NCBI RefSeq assembly: GCF_001578945.1
Contig: NZ_KQ969554.1
Span: 9,954-49,041 of the forward strand
Direction of reading: 5' to 3'
Length of the DNA: 39,088 nucleotides
DNA from: Streptococcus oralis
GTDB taxonomy: Bacteria > Bacillota > Bacilli > Lactobacillales > Streptococcaceae
The notes below the pieces were generated by a model, which was given only the letters and a program-made list of their open reading frames with translations, did no database searches and was not told the DNA's origin. Shown here piece by piece: positions 25,591-35,513 of this stretch (the stretch's first letter is position 1; the number at the start of each line of letters is the position of its first letter). The translations under genes and the position numbers were made by a program.

Positions 25591-26547
25591 CTAATTATAA
25601 AGCTCGTCTTCATCCACAACATCATAGGTATCCAGTACCCATTGGTTTGGACTGCGAGAGAGATTGGCACCACAGTAGTCGCACTCGCTAACTGCAGAGA
25701 TTTTCAATGGGGCGCCACAGTTTGGACAGTGGTCGCTCACAATTTCGTCTGGATTGACTGCTTGCGTTTGGCTACCGTGTTGACGGATAAAGTTTAATTG
25801 ATACACGGTGAAGAGATCTTTTTTAGGGTCTCCTTCAATGACACGGCGAGTCTCATCATCAATGACATAGTCCCGCAAGGTAGATGACAGGATCACCACT
25901 AAGATATCGTTTCCGTCAGGATTTTCAATGAACTCCTTGATGCGAACATTTTCGATACAAACTTTCTCTAAAACATTAGTTGTTTTAGCTCGAATATGGT
26001 CCTCAAGTTGGGTACTATGTTGAGAGTAGAGACTGGTACTTTCCAAAGCGCGGACAGAGTTCCAATTTTTCTCAGTCCAGGCAACCTGCAATTTAAGGTA
26101 GACTTCCTTAACCCAAGATGTGAAGGCTTCCGCGTCAAAGTTTGGATCCCCATATTTCACACGACTAATGGCTAGTGTGTTGTGTTCAACTCGACGATGG
26201 AGCGTTTGATAATCATTACTAGTGTAGGTTGAACTCGAATCTCCAGACTTATTCTGCAAGGATTTGACGATAACAGCTAGTATGATTCCTCCGACTAATA
26301 TGAACATAAATCCTAAATAGGGAGAGCTAGCAGAGTTGCTAGAGGATGATCCATATCCAGAGCGGTAGTAGTGGAAAGATGAGCCACCAGAACGACTTCC
26401 GCCTCCACTTGAGCGGCTGCTGCTTCTGGAGCTACTGCGGCTGCTCCCTCCACTTCTGGAATGTCCGACACCCGCATCAACGATTTGAGGCACGGATAGA
26501 AAAATAAGTAATAAACAGGTCATTAAAAGAGCGTAAAACTTTTTCAT
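25591..26547 (-). CDS. TIM44-like membrane protein with C-terminal zinc ribbon
   Basis: This 318-residue protein starts with a signal-like hydrophobic segment (residues 5-25). A Ser/Arg/Gly-rich low-complexity stretch follows (about 30-75, repeated SSRSS and GGS), then a membrane span (about 78-95, GFMFILVGGIILAVIV) and a TIM44-like domain (about 115-265; AFTSWVKEVYLKLQVAWTEKNW). It ends with a zinc ribbon, CPNC...CDYC (about residues 275-295). The order places the Ser/Arg-rich part outside and the TIM44-like and zinc parts in the cytoplasm, or the reverse. It is 62 bases after gatB and 8 bases before the SPFH gene. No characterised function is known to me; partnership with the SPFH protein is inferred from the tight operon. 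Confidence 0.75.
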   Translation of the reverse strand: MKKFYALLMTCLLLIFLSVPQIVDAGVGHSRSGGSSRSSSRSSSRSSGGGSRSGGSSFHYYRSGYGSSSSNSASSPYLGFMFILVGGIILAVIVKSLQNKSGDSSSTYTSNDYQTLHRRVEHNTLAISRVKYGDPNFDAEAFTSWVKEVYLKLQVAWTEKNWNSVRALESTSLYSQHSTQLEDHIRAKTTNVLEKVCIENVRIKEFIENPDGNDILVVILSSTLRDYVIDDETRRVIEGDPKKDLFTVYQLNFIRQHGSQTQAVNPDEIVSDHCPNCGAPLKISAVSECDYCGANLSRSPNQWVLDTYDVVDEDELYN

Positions 26548-26609
26548 GTGTCTCCTAATTATATGATTGAAAAGGTAGCTGTCTAGACTACTGGGTGACT
26601 ACTAGCGAA

Positions 26610-28055
26610 TTACTCATTTTCTTTCAACTTCGCCAATTCTTGTGCAAGGAGTTTAAGGGCAACTTGTGGGTTGGCTTGTCCTTTGGTAGCTTTCATGAGG
26701 AATCCTGTGAAGGCCTTGTCTGCGTTACGTTTGCCTGACTTGAAGTCGGCAACGGCAGCTTCGTTATCCGCAAAGACTTGGTGAATGATTGGGATCAAGA
26801 CATCTGGATCAGAGATTTGCACCAAGCCTGCTTTTTCCACGTATTCACGCGCCCCACCGCCATTTTTAGCCAGGTGGACAAAGACTTTCTTGGCAATCTT
26901 AGAAGAGATCGTGCCGTCTTCGATGATGGCAATCATTTCTACCAAGTTTTCAGGTGTCAATTCGATTTGTTCTAGTGTTTTGCCTTCAGCGTTCAAGAAC
27001 TGAGCGACTTCGCCTTGGAGCCAGTTAGAGACTTGTTTGGCATCGCCACCGAGGGCAACAGCTTTTTCAAAGAAATCAGAAGTGACTTTGTTTGCAGTTA
27101 ACTGGCTAGCGTCATAGTCTGACAAGCCAAGCTCAGATACGTAGCGCGCACGGCGTTCTTTTGGGAACTCTGGCAATTCAGTACGCATTTCCTCAATCCA
27201 CTCATCTGAGATTTCAAAGAGTGGTAGGTCTGGTTCTGGGAAGTAGCGGTAGTCTGCAGCACCTTCCTTGACCCGCATGAGGATGGTTGCCTTATTAGCT
27301 TCATCGTAACGGCGTGTTTCTTGGCGGATTTGACCACCTGAGCGAAGGATTTCAGCCTGACGTTGGACTTCGTATTCAAGACCTTTACGGACATTTGAGA
27401 AGGAGTTGAGGTTTTTCAACTCAGTCTTGGTACCGAATTTTTCTTGACCATAAGGGCGAAGGGAGATGTTGGCATCCACACGCATAGAACCTTCTTCCAT
27501 CTTAACGTCAGAAATGCCAGCGTACTGGATGACTTCCTTGAGGGCTGTCAGGTAAGCATAGGCTTCTTCAGGGGAACGCATGTCGGCTTCAGACACGATC
27601 TCAATCAATGGCACCCCTTGGCGGTTGAGGTCAACATAGGAGTAGCCATCTGTACCGTGGGTGTTTTTACCAGCGTCTTCCTCTAGGTGAGCGCGCTCGA
27701 TACCGATTTTCTTGGTCGTACCGTCTTCTAACTCCACTTCAATCCAGCCGTTATATCCGATTGGTTCATCAAACTGAGAAATTTGGTAGGCTTTTGGATT
27801 ATCAGGGTAGAAGTAGTTCTTGCGGTCAAAGTGCATCTTTTTGTGGATGTCCATGTTGAGGGCAAGAGCAGCCTTGATACCAGCATCGACCACTCCCTTA
27901 TTGAGAACTGGCAGAACACCTGGGAAAGACCAGTCAATCACGTTGGTGTTGGCATTTTGGTCATTGCCAAAGTGGGCAGAAGTAGGTGAGAAGATTTTTG
28001 AATTGGTGTTGAGCTCTACGTGGACTTCAAGTCCAATGACTGTTTCAAAGTTCAT
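26610..28055 (-). CDS. gatB: Asp/Glu-tRNA amidotransferase subunit B
   Basis: GatB binds the misacylated Glu-tRNA-Gln (or Asp-tRNA-Asn) and performs the ATP-dependent activation and amidation in the GatCAB complex. The 481-residue protein starts with [23 protein letters not shown] and contains the [16 protein letters not shown] segment (here [29 protein letters not shown]) and a C-terminal YqeY-like helical tail domain. Its ATG overlaps the gatA stop by one base (TAATG). It is the third gene of the gatCAB operon. Streptococci need this complex because they lack glutaminyl-tRNA synthetase. Confidence 0.97.
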   Translation of the reverse strand: MNFETVIGLEVHVELNTNSKIFSPTSAHFGNDQNANTNVIDWSFPGVLPVLNKGVVDAGIKAALALNMDIHKKMHFDRKNYFYPDNPKAYQISQFDEPIGYNGWIEVELEDGTTKKIGIERAHLEEDAGKNTHGTDGYSYVDLNRQGVPLIEIVSEADMRSPEEAYAYLTALKEVIQYAGISDVKMEEGSMRVDANISLRPYGQEKFGTKTELKNLNSFSNVRKGLEYEVQRQAEILRSGGQIRQETRRYDEANKATILMRVKEGAADYRYFPEPDLPLFEISDEWIEEMRTELPEFPKERRARYVSELGLSDYDASQLTANKVTSDFFEKAVALGGDAKQVSNWLQGEVAQFLNAEGKTLEQIELTPENLVEMIAIIEDGTISSKIAKKVFVHLAKNGGGAREYVEKAGLVQISDPDVLIPIIHQVFADNEAAVADFKSGKRNADKAFTGFLMKATKGQANPQVALKLLAQELAKLKENE

Positions 28056-29521
28056 TAGTTGTCACCTCCAAAAATCACGGGTTGTTGTTTGTGGTAGTCT
28101 GTTGTTGCTTCAAAAGCAGCAGCAGCTTGGTAAATGGTTTCCTCAGAGTACTTAGGCCCAATCAATTGGAGACCGACAGGTAGACCTTGAGAGAATCCAG
28201 CAGGAATCGAAATTCCTGGGAGACCTGCCAAGTTGACTGGGATTGTCAAAAGGTCAGCCAAGTACATGGCAACCGGATCGTGGTTGAGGGAATCCAAGTC
28301 ATAGGCAACGCTTGGAGCAGTTGGTCCCAAAATCAAGTCATAATCCGCAAAGACGTTTTCGAAATCTTGGATGATGAGGGTACGGACCTGACCAGCTTTC
28401 TTGTAGTAGGCATCGTAGTAACCTGATGAAAGGCTGAAAGTACCCAGCATGATACGGCGTTTCACTTCTTCACCGAAACCTTGGCTACGGCTGTTGACAT
28501 AGATTTCATCAAGATTCGTCGCATCTTCTGCACGATAACCGTAACGGATACCGTCAAAGCGTTGTAAGTTTGAGGATGCTTCTGATGAAGCGATAATGTA
28601 GTAAACGGCAACACCGTATTTTGAGTGAGGAAGGCTGACTTCTTCAACGATGGCACCAAGTTTTTCAAAGTGTTTGGCTGCATTCAGAATGGTTTCCTTA
28701 ACTTCTGGGTCAATCCCTTCACCAAGGTATTCCTTAGGAAGGGCAATCTTCATGCCCTTGATGTCTTGACCAATCTTAGAAGTAAAGTCTGCTACACGAA
28801 CAGGTGCAGAAGTAGAGTCTTTGGCATCTTCGCTAGCAATCGCATTGAGCAATAGGGCGTTTTCCTTAACAGTTGGTGCAAAAGGCCCAATCTGGTCTAG
28901 GGAGCTACCGAAGGCAATGAGACCGAAACGAGAAACTGTTCCGTAGGTTGGTTTGAGACCGACGATTCCGTTGAAGGCAGCAGGCTGGCGGATGGAACCA
29001 CCAGTATCAGAACCAAGTGACAAGCGGACTTGCCCAGAAGCTACGGCTGCAGCAGAACCGCTTGATGAACCACCAGGAACCTTGCTGTGATCCCAAGCAT
29101 TTTTAGTAGCACCGTAGTGAGAAGTCTCTCCAGAACCACCCATGGCAAACTCGTCCATGTTAGTTTTCCCAACGACAATCATACCCTTAGCTTTGGCATT
29201 GGCAACGGCTGTCGCATCAAAGATAGGCTCGTAGTTGTAGAGCATTTTTGAGGCAGCAGTTGTGAGGATACCGTCTGTAGAGATATTATCCTTAACAGCC
29301 AGTGGAATTCCTGAAAGGACATTATCCGTGTCGATTCCAGCTTCATCAATAGCCTTAGCTTGAGCAAGGGCTTGCTCTTCAGCGATAGTGACAAAAGCGT
29401 TGATAGCTGTCTCGCGAGACTTGATATCTTCAAGCGTGGCTTGGGTCAATTCAGTTGCTGAAATTTCCTTAGAGACAAGGAGATTATGCAAGTCTTCAAT
29501 CGTTTTGTTATTAAAAGTCAT
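28055..29521 (-). CDS. gatA: Asp/Glu-tRNA amidotransferase subunit A
   Basis: GatA is the amidase that frees ammonia from glutamine for GatB. The 488-residue protein has the amidase signature: the catalytic lysine in [10 protein letters not shown] (about residue 77), and the serine pair in [14 protein letters not shown] and [14 protein letters not shown] (about 150-185). It starts within the gatC stop (TAATG) and ends within the gatB start, so the three genes are translated in a coupled way. Length normal. Confidence 0.97.
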   Translation of the reverse strand: MTFNNKTIEDLHNLLVSKEISATELTQATLEDIKSRETAINAFVTIAEEQALAQAKAIDEAGIDTDNVLSGIPLAVKDNISTDGILTTAASKMLYNYEPIFDATAVANAKAKGMIVVGKTNMDEFAMGGSGETSHYGATKNAWDHSKVPGGSSSGSAAAVASGQVRLSLGSDTGGSIRQPAAFNGIVGLKPTYGTVSRFGLIAFGSSLDQIGPFAPTVKENALLLNAIASEDAKDSTSAPVRVADFTSKIGQDIKGMKIALPKEYLGEGIDPEVKETILNAAKHFEKLGAIVEEVSLPHSKYGVAVYYIIASSEASSNLQRFDGIRYGYRAEDATNLDEIYVNSRSQGFGEEVKRRIMLGTFSLSSGYYDAYYKKAGQVRTLIIQDFENVFADYDLILGPTAPSVAYDLDSLNHDPVAMYLADLLTIPVNLAGLPGISIPAGFSQGLPVGLQLIGPKYSEETIYQAAAAFEATTDYHKQQPVIFGGDN

Positions 29522-29823
29522 TAGGCATCTCCTCCATCATCTAGGATCGCTGGTACCTTGATATAGTAGTTTTCTTTTTCAGGTACATTTTTAAACAAGT
29601 GGTCACGGTCTGTTCCTTCTTCGGCCACATCAGGGCGGAGTACGGTCTTGCGGTCAGCCATGGTCGTAGTAGGTGCGACACCAGTTGTGTCGACTTCGCC
29701 CAGCAATTCAACCATGTCAACAATTTTAGACAAGGTTGTCGCAAAGGCAGCAGTTTCTTCTTCAGAGAATCTTAATTTTGAAAGATTGGCAACGTGTGTC
29801 ACCTCTTCTTGCGTAATTTTCAT
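29521..29823 (-). CDS. gatC: Asp/Glu-tRNA amidotransferase subunit C
   Basis: GatC is the small belt subunit that holds GatA and GatB together. It has 100 residues, beginning [21 protein letters not shown], the family N-terminus; upstream in-frame ATG codons are rejected because this one follows AAAGGATG at a normal distance. The C-terminal VLRPDVAEE and the loop [18 protein letters not shown] are typical. First gene of the operon, with an extended -10 promoter about 45 bases upstream. Confidence 0.95.
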   Translation of the reverse strand: MKITQEEVTHVANLSKLRFSEEETAAFATTLSKIVDMVELLGEVDTTGVAPTTTMADRKTVLRPDVAEEGTDRDHLFKNVPEKENYYIKVPAILDDGGDA

Positions 29824-29862
29824 CTTGCATCCTTTCGTGAAATGATGATTTTTAGTCTGTTC

Positions 29863-29871
29863 TATTTTATC
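29863..29871 (-). promoter_or_regulatory. Possible extended -10 promoter of gatCAB
   Basis: On the minus strand TG-A-TAAAAT lies about 40 bases before the gatC start. No good -35 is visible. Confidence 0.45.
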
Positions 29872-29916
29872 ATATTTTCCTATAAATAAGGGAGCCAAAC
29901 TGAAAAGAAATAGAAA

Positions 29917-29945
29917 TTGAAAAATCGCTTTTATTTCGCTATAAT
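29917..29945 (+). promoter_or_regulatory. Promoter of the TIGR02206-type gene
   Basis: TTGAAA (29917-29922) and TATAAT (29940-29945) are spaced by 17 bases. Confidence 0.85.
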
Positions 29946-29988
29946 GGTTAAACTAGAGAATAGAGAAAATAAGAGTTAGGATAGAAAT

Positions 29989-30681
29989 ATGTTCCATCAA
30001 TTTATCACCAGATCTCAGACGGTTCCTCCTCCCATTTCGCTTTTTTGGTATGGGATTATGATGTTTCTCTTAGTACTTTGTATTTATGGAGCACTTGCTT
30101 ATCACAATAATCCGAAATTTGTCTGCTTGTTTAAAGGAATTCAGATTCTCCAGTTACTAGTCCTATATAGTTGGTATGTTGGTTTTGAGATTCCGTTTTC
30201 TAATAGCCTTCCTTTTTATCACTGCCGTTTGGCTATGTTTGCGGTGGTTTTCTTGCCAGATAAATGGCGGAGCAAGCAATATTTTGCCCTCTTAGGAGCA
30301 AGTGGAGCGGTCTTTGCCCTAGGTTATCCTGTCTTTGATCCTTATGATTTCCCCCATATCACCAGTTTTTCATTTTTGATTGGGCACTATGCCCTTTTGG
30401 TGAATTCCTTGGTCTACTTGATGAATCACTATGACAAGAGCTTACTCAAGAAATATATGATTGTTGCCTATACTTTTATCCTCAATCTCTTTTTAGTTGG
30501 GGTTAATCAGGTGACGGGTGGAAATTATGGTTTGTTAAACAAGACACCTTTTATTCCAGATGCGCCCTTGTGGTTTAAATACCTCCTTGTGTCGGTCATC
30601 CTTTCACTGGCTCTGGTTCTCTTTGATATCTTGTTCAAAAAACGGTGGAAAAAGAGAAACCAAGCGCAATCTGTACTCTAG
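29989..30681 (+). CDS. TIGR02206/YwaF-type integral membrane protein
   Basis: This 230-residue protein has about six to seven membrane spans and fits the TIGR02206 (YwaF-like) family of unknown function. Recognisable points are the conserved LPFYHCRLAMF after the second or third span, GYPVFDPYDFPHITSFSFLIGHYALL and the NYGLLNKTP-F-P loop that family members share. It has a strong promoter of its own. The following prfC has a separate promoter, so the two need not be co-transcribed. No function can be assigned. Confidence 0.75.
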   Translation: MFHQFITRSQTVPPPISLFWYGIMMFLLVLCIYGALAYHNNPKFVCLFKGIQILQLLVLYSWYVGFEIPFSNSLPFYHCRLAMFAVVFLPDKWRSKQYFALLGASGAVFALGYPVFDPYDFPHITSFSFLIGHYALLVNSLVYLMNHYDKSLLKKYMIVAYTFILNLFLVGVNQVTGGNYGLLNKTPFIPDAPLWFKYLLVSVILSLALVLFDILFKKRWKKRNQAQSVL

Positions 30682-30705
30682 CTTGCCCTTTTGTCAGATG
30701 AGCAA

Positions 30706-30734
30706 TTGAAAAACTCCCCAAAATCCGCTATAAT
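30706..30734 (+). promoter_or_regulatory. Promoter of prfC
   Basis: TTGAAA (30706-30711) and TATAAT (30729-30734) are spaced by 17 bases. About 90 bases of leader follow. Confidence 0.85.
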
Positions 30735-30824
30735 GGAGAGTCGAAAGGAATGGTAAAATCCAATGTAAACATCATTCTTAGCTACTGAAACAACTAAAAA
30801 TAGAAAATCAAAGAAAGAGAACTT

Positions 30825-32369
30825 ATGACTATTCAAGAAGAAATAAAGAAACGCCGTACTTTTGCCATTATCTCTCACCCGGACGCAGGGAAAACAACCA
30901 TCACCGAGCAGTTGCTCTATTTCGGGGGCGAGATTCGTGAGGCTGGTACGGTTAAAGGAAAGAAAACAGGGACTTTTGCCAAGTCTGACTGGATGGATAT
31001 CGAGAAACAACGTGGGATTTCGGTTACGTCATCTGTTATGCAGTTTGATTACGACGGTAAACGCGTGAATATCCTAGACACACCAGGGCACGAGGACTTC
31101 TCAGAAGACACCTATCGTACCTTGATGGCGGTGGATGCTGCGGTCATGGTCGTGGACTCTGCCAAGGGTATCGAGGCCCAAACCAAGAAATTGTTTGAGG
31201 TTGTGAAACACCGTGGCATTCCAGTCTTTACCTTTATGAACAAGCTGGACCGTGACGGTCGTGAGCCACTGGACCTCTTGCAAGAACTAGAAGAAGTCCT
31301 TGGCATTGCGAGCTATCCTATGAACTGGCCAATCGGGATGGGGAAAGCCTTTGAGGGTTTGTATGACCTCTATAACCAACGTTTGGAACTCTACAAAGGG
31401 GATGAACGTTTTGCCAGTCTGGAAGAAGGGGACAAGCTCTTTGGAAGCAATCCTTTCTACGCTCAGGTTAAGGACGATATCGAACTGTTGCAAGAAGCAG
31501 GAAATGAATTTTCAGAAGAAGCTATTCTTGCAGGAGAACTGACTCCGGTCTTCTTCGGTTCAGCCCTCACTAACTTTGGGGTGCAGACCTTCCTTGAGAC
31601 CTTCCTTAAGTTTGCTCCAGAACCACATGGACACAAGAAAACAGATGGCGAAATTGTGGATCCTTATGACAAGGATTTCTCAGGATTTGTCTTTAAAATC
31701 CAAGCCAACATGGACCCTCGTCACCGTGACCGCATTGCCTTTGTTCGTATCGTATCCGGTGAGTTTGAGCGTGGAATGAGTGTCAATCTGCCTCGTACTG
31801 GTAAGACTGCCAAACTATCTAATGTCACTCAGTTTATGGCGGAAAGTCGTGAAAATGTCACTAATGCCGTAGCAGGTGATATCATCGGGGTTTACGATAC
31901 TGGTACTTATCAAGTTGGAGACACCTTGACGGTTGGAAAAAACAAGTTTGAGTTTGAACCACTGCCAACCTTTACACCTGAGATTTTCATGAAAGTTTCT
32001 GCTAAGAATGTCATGAAGCAAAAATCCTTCCACAAGGGGATTGAACAATTGGTGCAAGAAGGCGCCATTCAGCTTTACAAGAATTACCAAACAGGCGAGT
32101 ACATGCTAGGAGCTGTTGGTCAACTCCAGTTTGAAGTCTTTAAACACCGCATGGAAGGCGAGTACAATGCAGAAGTTGTCATGAGCCCAATGGGTAAAAA
32201 GACGGTTCGTTGGATCAAGCCTGAGGACTTGGACGAGCGCATGTCCTCAAGCCGCAATATCTTGGCCAAGGACCGTTTCGACCAACCAGTCTTCCTCTTT
32301 GAAAATGACTTTGCCCTCCGCTGGTTTGCGGATAAGTATCCAGATGTAGAGTTGGAAGAAAAGATGTGA
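30825..32369 (+). CDS. prfC: Peptide chain release factor 3
   Basis: RF3 is the GTPase that recycles RF1/RF2 from the ribosome after peptide release. The 514-residue protein has G1 HPDAGKTT (18-25), G3 [15 protein letters not shown]4 NKLDRDGR and the domain II/III parts typical of RF3 ([19 protein letters not shown]). Length and motifs are complete. The start is the ATG at 30825 followed by [19 protein letters not shown], the usual N-terminus. Confidence 0.97.
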   Translation: MTIQEEIKKRRTFAIISHPDAGKTTITEQLLYFGGEIREAGTVKGKKTGTFAKSDWMDIEKQRGISVTSSVMQFDYDGKRVNILDTPGHEDFSEDTYRTLMAVDAAVMVVDSAKGIEAQTKKLFEVVKHRGIPVFTFMNKLDRDGREPLDLLQELEEVLGIASYPMNWPIGMGKAFEGLYDLYNQRLELYKGDERFASLEEGDKLFGSNPFYAQVKDDIELLQEAGNEFSEEAILAGELTPVFFGSALTNFGVQTFLETFLKFAPEPHGHKKTDGEIVDPYDKDFSGFVFKIQANMDPRHRDRIAFVRIVSGEFERGMSVNLPRTGKTAKLSNVTQFMAESRENVTNAVAGDIIGVYDTGTYQVGDTLTVGKNKFEFEPLPTFTPEIFMKVSAKNVMKQKSFHKGIEQLVQEGAIQLYKNYQTGEYMLGAVGQLQFEVFKHRMEGEYNAEVVMSPMGKKTVRWIKPEDLDERMSSSRNILAKDRFDQPVFLFENDFALRWFADKYPDVELEEKM

Positions 32370-32562
32370 TTCAGTAAGCCTACTTGATTGCAAAGCAATC
32401 TAAGTAGGCTACGGCAAGTCCTATTAGACTTGCCTAACTGCCTCACTAACTACGTTTAGCAAATATGATCGATTTGCTAAACTCCGTGTCGTAGTTCAGT
32501 AAATTTATTTGATTGTTTAACAATCTAAGTAACTAACGCCAAGTTTCTATGGAACTTTACTA
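32370..32562 (+). repeat. Diverged tandem duplication made of hairpins, after prfC
   Basis: Two copies about 65 bases long, 125 bases apart, align without gaps (from 32370 and from 32495). Both start TTCAGTAA, and both have TTGATTG then CAATCTAAGTA at the same offsets, followed by a second small hairpin. In copy 1 that hairpin is GGCAAGTC/GACTTGCC (32413-32434); in copy 2 it is AAGTT/AACTT, with changes on both arms. Between the copies lies a nested stem: AACTACG/CGTAGTT outside a 10-base GTTTAGCAAA/TTTGCTAAAC pair (about 32454-32482). No open reading frame or known mobile unit is recognised. Confidence 0.75.
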
Positions 32563-32680
32563 GTGGATAATATGACAGTAAGATATACTGTATCTTATCT
32601 CAACTTCCTGTGGAAAAGATGCTAAATTATATAGCTTATTCATCCTATCACTAACCTTTATGGTGATAACTTATAAATAA
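32563..32680. other. Rest of the prfC-to-ArAE gap: further small inverted repeats
   Basis: This stretch holds AAGATA/TATCTT (32580-32596) and TATCAC/GTGATA (about 32646-32668) and no gene that I can support. Confidence 0.5.
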
Positions 32681-32732
32681 AAGAAAACTTCAGATATTCA
32701 CCTTTTGTGATTGGTCTGAAGTTTTCTTTTTT
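32679..32732. terminator. Strong bidirectional terminator between prfC and the ArAE gene
   Basis: A 16-base perfect stem, AAAAGAAAACTTCAGA (32679-32694) with TCTGAAGTTTTCTTTT (32715-32730), surrounds a 20-base loop and ends in a T run; an A-rich flank serves the other strand. Confidence 0.9.
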
Positions 32733-33684
32733 ACTGTCCATATTTTTGGTAAAAATCAACTTTTACTTGGATGAAGGTTTTGGCTTCGCGTAGTAGTTGC
32801 AGGAGGGTGGCACGGGTTTCAAACTCCTCACGTGTTTTCGGGAGACTCCGATTGCGGAAGACTTGCAGATAGCGTTCGATGTCATCAAGTAGGTCATGAG
32901 CAGGATTGGTCTGGCTTAGCTGGGCAGCAATCTTTGAAAAGAGCTGGGCCAAGATCAAACTCTCACTTGCGGCCAGGTGACAGGTATTGATCTGCTGGGC
33001 CATATTTCGCAGGATGCGACTTTGTCGCTGCCTCATCTCAAAGTAGTGGATGTGGTAGTCCGTTCGGTGAAAGAGATGGTCAGAGTGATCTAGATAGACC
33101 AATTTGAGTGCTTCTTCAAGGAGAGTGTCTAATTCGTCAACAAGCTGGGATCGATTGCGACCGTCTCCCCTCGACAGGTAGTATTTGAAACGAAATAGGA
33201 TGTCTTTTAACTTTTCTTCGACTTGAAGGTGGTAGCTTTGGATGGCTTTCTCACGAGAGGGCATATAAAGATTGACCAATAGAGCAAAGCTTGTCCCGAT
33301 GAGAAAGAGGAGTACTTCATTGAGTAAGAGCTCTGGAGAAGTAGACTCCTGTACCAAGAGATGACTGACCAAGACACTGCTAGGGGTGATGCCGATTTCC
33401 CAGCCCATTTTATAGGCTAGAGGGACATAGAGAGCCAGATAGAGGCCCAGACTCCAGATGTGAAAGCCCGTCAGCTGAAAGGCTAGAACACCGATAGCGA
33501 GCGCTAGGAGCATGGAAAAGAGGCGGTTATGTGCTAATTTCAGCGTGCTTCTGCGCGTGTCGGAGAGGCTTAAGAGAGCTATGATTCCAGCTGAAACTGC
33601 TGATGATAAATCTAAAAAATAAGCGAGAAAACAAGCGAGACAGGTCGCTAAGATCAGTTTTGTCGTACGTTGAGTGAGAGACAT
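32731..33684 (-). CDS. Aromatic acid exporter (ArAE/FUSC) family membrane protein
   Basis: This 317-residue protein has an N-terminal half of about five closely packed membrane spans (residues 10-145; LILATCLACFLAYFLDLSSAVSAGIIALLSL, with the family-like STLKLAHNRL after it). Its C-terminal half is charged, helical and cytoplasmic (150-317). This matches the streptococcal ArAE_1 type of the aromatic acid exporter family. Members are thought to export aromatic or other organic acids, but no substrate is known for this one. It is transcribed on its own and shares a terminator with prfC. Confidence 0.8.
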   Translation of the reverse strand: MSLTQRTTKLILATCLACFLAYFLDLSSAVSAGIIALLSLSDTRRSTLKLAHNRLFSMLLALAIGVLAFQLTGFHIWSLGLYLALYVPLAYKMGWEIGITPSSVLVSHLLVQESTSPELLLNEVLLFLIGTSFALLVNLYMPSREKAIQSYHLQVEEKLKDILFRFKYYLSRGDGRNRSQLVDELDTLLEEALKLVYLDHSDHLFHRTDYHIHYFEMRQRQSRILRNMAQQINTCHLAASESLILAQLFSKIAAQLSQTNPAHDLLDDIERYLQVFRNRSLPKTREEFETRATLLQLLREAKTFIQVKVDFYQKYGQ

Positions 33685-33718
33685 GAAAACTTCCTAAAAT
33701 ATTAGAATAAGAGTGTAA

Positions 33719-33744
33719 AAGACAAGCCTTAAAAGTCTTGTCTT
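33719..33744 (-). terminator. Terminator after sstT
   Basis: AAGACAAG (33719-33726) and CTTGTCTT (33737-33744) pair perfectly; three inner pairs (CTT/AAG) follow a mismatch. On the minus strand a short T run follows. Confidence 0.65.
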
Positions 33745-33751
33745 AAAAAAT

Positions 33752-34960
33752 CTATTTTTTACGGGTGGTTGCATACTCAGCAACAGCTGTAAAGAGAACA
33801 TCGGTAGAAGAGTTGAGAGCAGTTTCACAAGAGTCCTGGATGACCCCAATGACAAATCCAACTCCTACCACTTGCATGGCAATATCATTTGAAATTCCGA
33901 AAAGACTACAAGCAACAGGGATTAGAAGGAGCGATCCTCCAGCAATACCAGAAGCGCCACAGGCAGAGATAGCAGCAACTACACTGAGGACAACAGCGGT
34001 TCCAAAGTCTACTGAAATCCCTAGAGTGTTGACGGCAGCAAGAGTTAGGGTTGTAATAGTAACTGCTGCGCCAGCCATATTGACAGTAGCCCCTAGAGGG
34101 ATAGAGACAGTGTAGGTATCAGGGTTCAATCCTAAGTCTTTACATAATTTCATATTAACAGGGATGTTGGCTGCAGAACTACGGGTGAAAAAGGCAGTTA
34201 CTCCGCTGATACGTAAACATTTCAAAACAAGGGGATAGGGATTTTTTCTCATAAAGAGAAAGGCGACAAGCGGGTTAATGACGAGAGCGACAAAGGCCAT
34301 GGTTGCGATCAAGAGTCCCAGAAGGACACCATAGTTGGCAAGACTGGCAATTCCTTTGTCAGAGATGGTCTTGAAAACCAAGCCCAAAATACCAAAAGGA
34401 GCCAGATTGATAATCCACTCAACAATCTTTGAGGTGACATCTGCCATGGTTTTGAGTAATTCCTTGCTATTTTTGCTAGCTTCTCTCATGGCAAGTCCAA
34501 AGACCACAGCCCAAGAGAGAATTCCGATATAGTTAGCAGTAATGACTGCATTGACCGGATTGTCAACGACGTTGAGTAAGAGATTCCCAAGAACTTGAGC
34601 AATACCGTCAGGGGCGGCGGTTGCAGTTGTACTTGCGTCGCTGAGGGTGATTTGGATAGGAAAGAGAAAATTAGTGACAACAGCGACGAGAGCTGCTGCG
34701 AAGGTTCCGAGCAAGTATAAGAAAATCACAGTTTTCATATTGGTATTTTGCCCCTTTTTGTGCTGGGAGAGGGCATTGGCAACAAGGGCAAAAACCAAAA
34801 TAGGAGCAATCGCTTTAAGTCCACCTACAAAGAGATCTCCCAACAGACTAATCCCTGTAAGGTTTGGGAAGAGTATTCCCAATGAAGCCCCCAAGAGCAT
34901 GCCGATTAGGATACGTTTGATGAGGCTGGCCTTGTTCCAGGCCCGAATGATTTTTTTCAT
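33752..34960 (-). CDS. sstT: Serine/threonine:sodium symporter
   Basis: SstT imports serine and threonine with sodium. The 402-residue protein belongs to the dicarboxylate/amino acid:cation symporter family. Visible are the [12 protein letters not shown] segment (serine-rich hairpin 1 region), [31 protein letters not shown] (the NMDGT-like sodium site, here NMAGA) and the C-terminal [19 protein letters not shown] and [21 protein letters not shown], which are characteristic of SstT. The ATG at 34960 follows GAAGGAG; an upstream in-frame start at 34975 is less likely as it would precede the ribosome site. It has a strong promoter. Confidence 0.95.
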   Translation of the reverse strand: MKKIIRAWNKASLIKRILIGMLLGASLGILFPNLTGISLLGDLFVGGLKAIAPILVFALVANALSQHKKGQNTNMKTVIFLYLLGTFAAALVAVVTNFLFPIQITLSDASTTATAAPDGIAQVLGNLLLNVVDNPVNAVITANYIGILSWAVVFGLAMREASKNSKELLKTMADVTSKIVEWIINLAPFGILGLVFKTISDKGIASLANYGVLLGLLIATMAFVALVINPLVAFLFMRKNPYPLVLKCLRISGVTAFFTRSSAANIPVNMKLCKDLGLNPDTYTVSIPLGATVNMAGAAVTITTLTLAAVNTLGISVDFGTAVVLSVVAAISACGASGIAGGSLLLIPVACSLFGISNDIAMQVVGVGFVIGVIQDSCETALNSSTDVLFTAVAEYATTRKK

Positions 34961-34990
34961 AGTAGTCTCCTTCAAAATATATTGTTTATG

Positions 34991-35019
34991 ATTATAGTAT
35001 AAATATGCTGTTGAGGCAA
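34991..35019 (-). promoter_or_regulatory. Promoter of sstT
   Basis: On the minus strand TTGCCT (35014-35019) and TATAAT (34991-34996) are spaced by 17 bases. Confidence 0.75.
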
Positions 35020-35097
35020 GCCCTTTTTTTAAATTTGGGGTAATATCGGAATATTTATAAAAAATATAGGCTGGATAATTTATGATATAATAGTAAA

Positions 35098-35513
35098 AAG
35101 GCGATTATGTCTGGACAGAATCTTAAACTCTTCCTGACAGTTACCGTGCTGGAATTATTCCCGATTTGGGTCAGAAAGAAGTTTAAGGGAATTAACACGA
35201 GCATCTTTCTTATCCGTTTTGATCTTACGAAGAGGCAGAGATTTGGCACCCCCTTGATGAGCAAAGGATTGTAGGTATAGACTTTATAACCTTGTTCATG
35301 CAGGAAGTTCAAAAGGTTAAAAGCATAATGTCCCGTATCTTCAAGAGCGATGAGTCAGTCTTGTTTCAGTTGACGAAGGGTCTTGTCTAAAAACTCAAAC
35401 CCAGATCTAGTGTTTGAGAAAGTGAGCGGTTTGAGGAACATTTCCCCTTGGTCATTCAAGGCTGTTACAGCGTATTTGTTTTTAGTAGCTACATCAATGC
35501 CAATATAAAGCAT
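35098..35513 (-). pseudogene. IS110-family transposase, truncated and decayed
   Basis: On the minus strand the ATG at 35513 starts MLYIGIDVATKNKYAVTAL, the opening of IS110-type DEDD transposases; the first acidic residue of the RuvC-like site is in GIDVA. After 52 codons an in-frame TGA (35355-35357) interrupts QD-LIALEDTGHYAFNLLNFLHEQGYKVYTYNPLL. A frameshift near 35250 then spoils the TDKKDA region, though its bases are still recognisable. Similarity continues to the SRHNR segment near 35100 and then stops, so about two thirds of the gene is missing. The element cannot move by itself. Confidence 0.88.

Noticed and set aside
26548..26600. TAGACA-N16-TATAAT promoter for the TIM44-like gene
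   Set aside because: Transcription would begin after or within the ribosome site, so the mRNA would lack it; read-through from gatCAB is more likely.
32370..32562. Small gene or toxin-antitoxin peptide in the hairpin array
   Set aside because: No start with a ribosome site opens a frame of useful length; the arms of the repeats break every frame.
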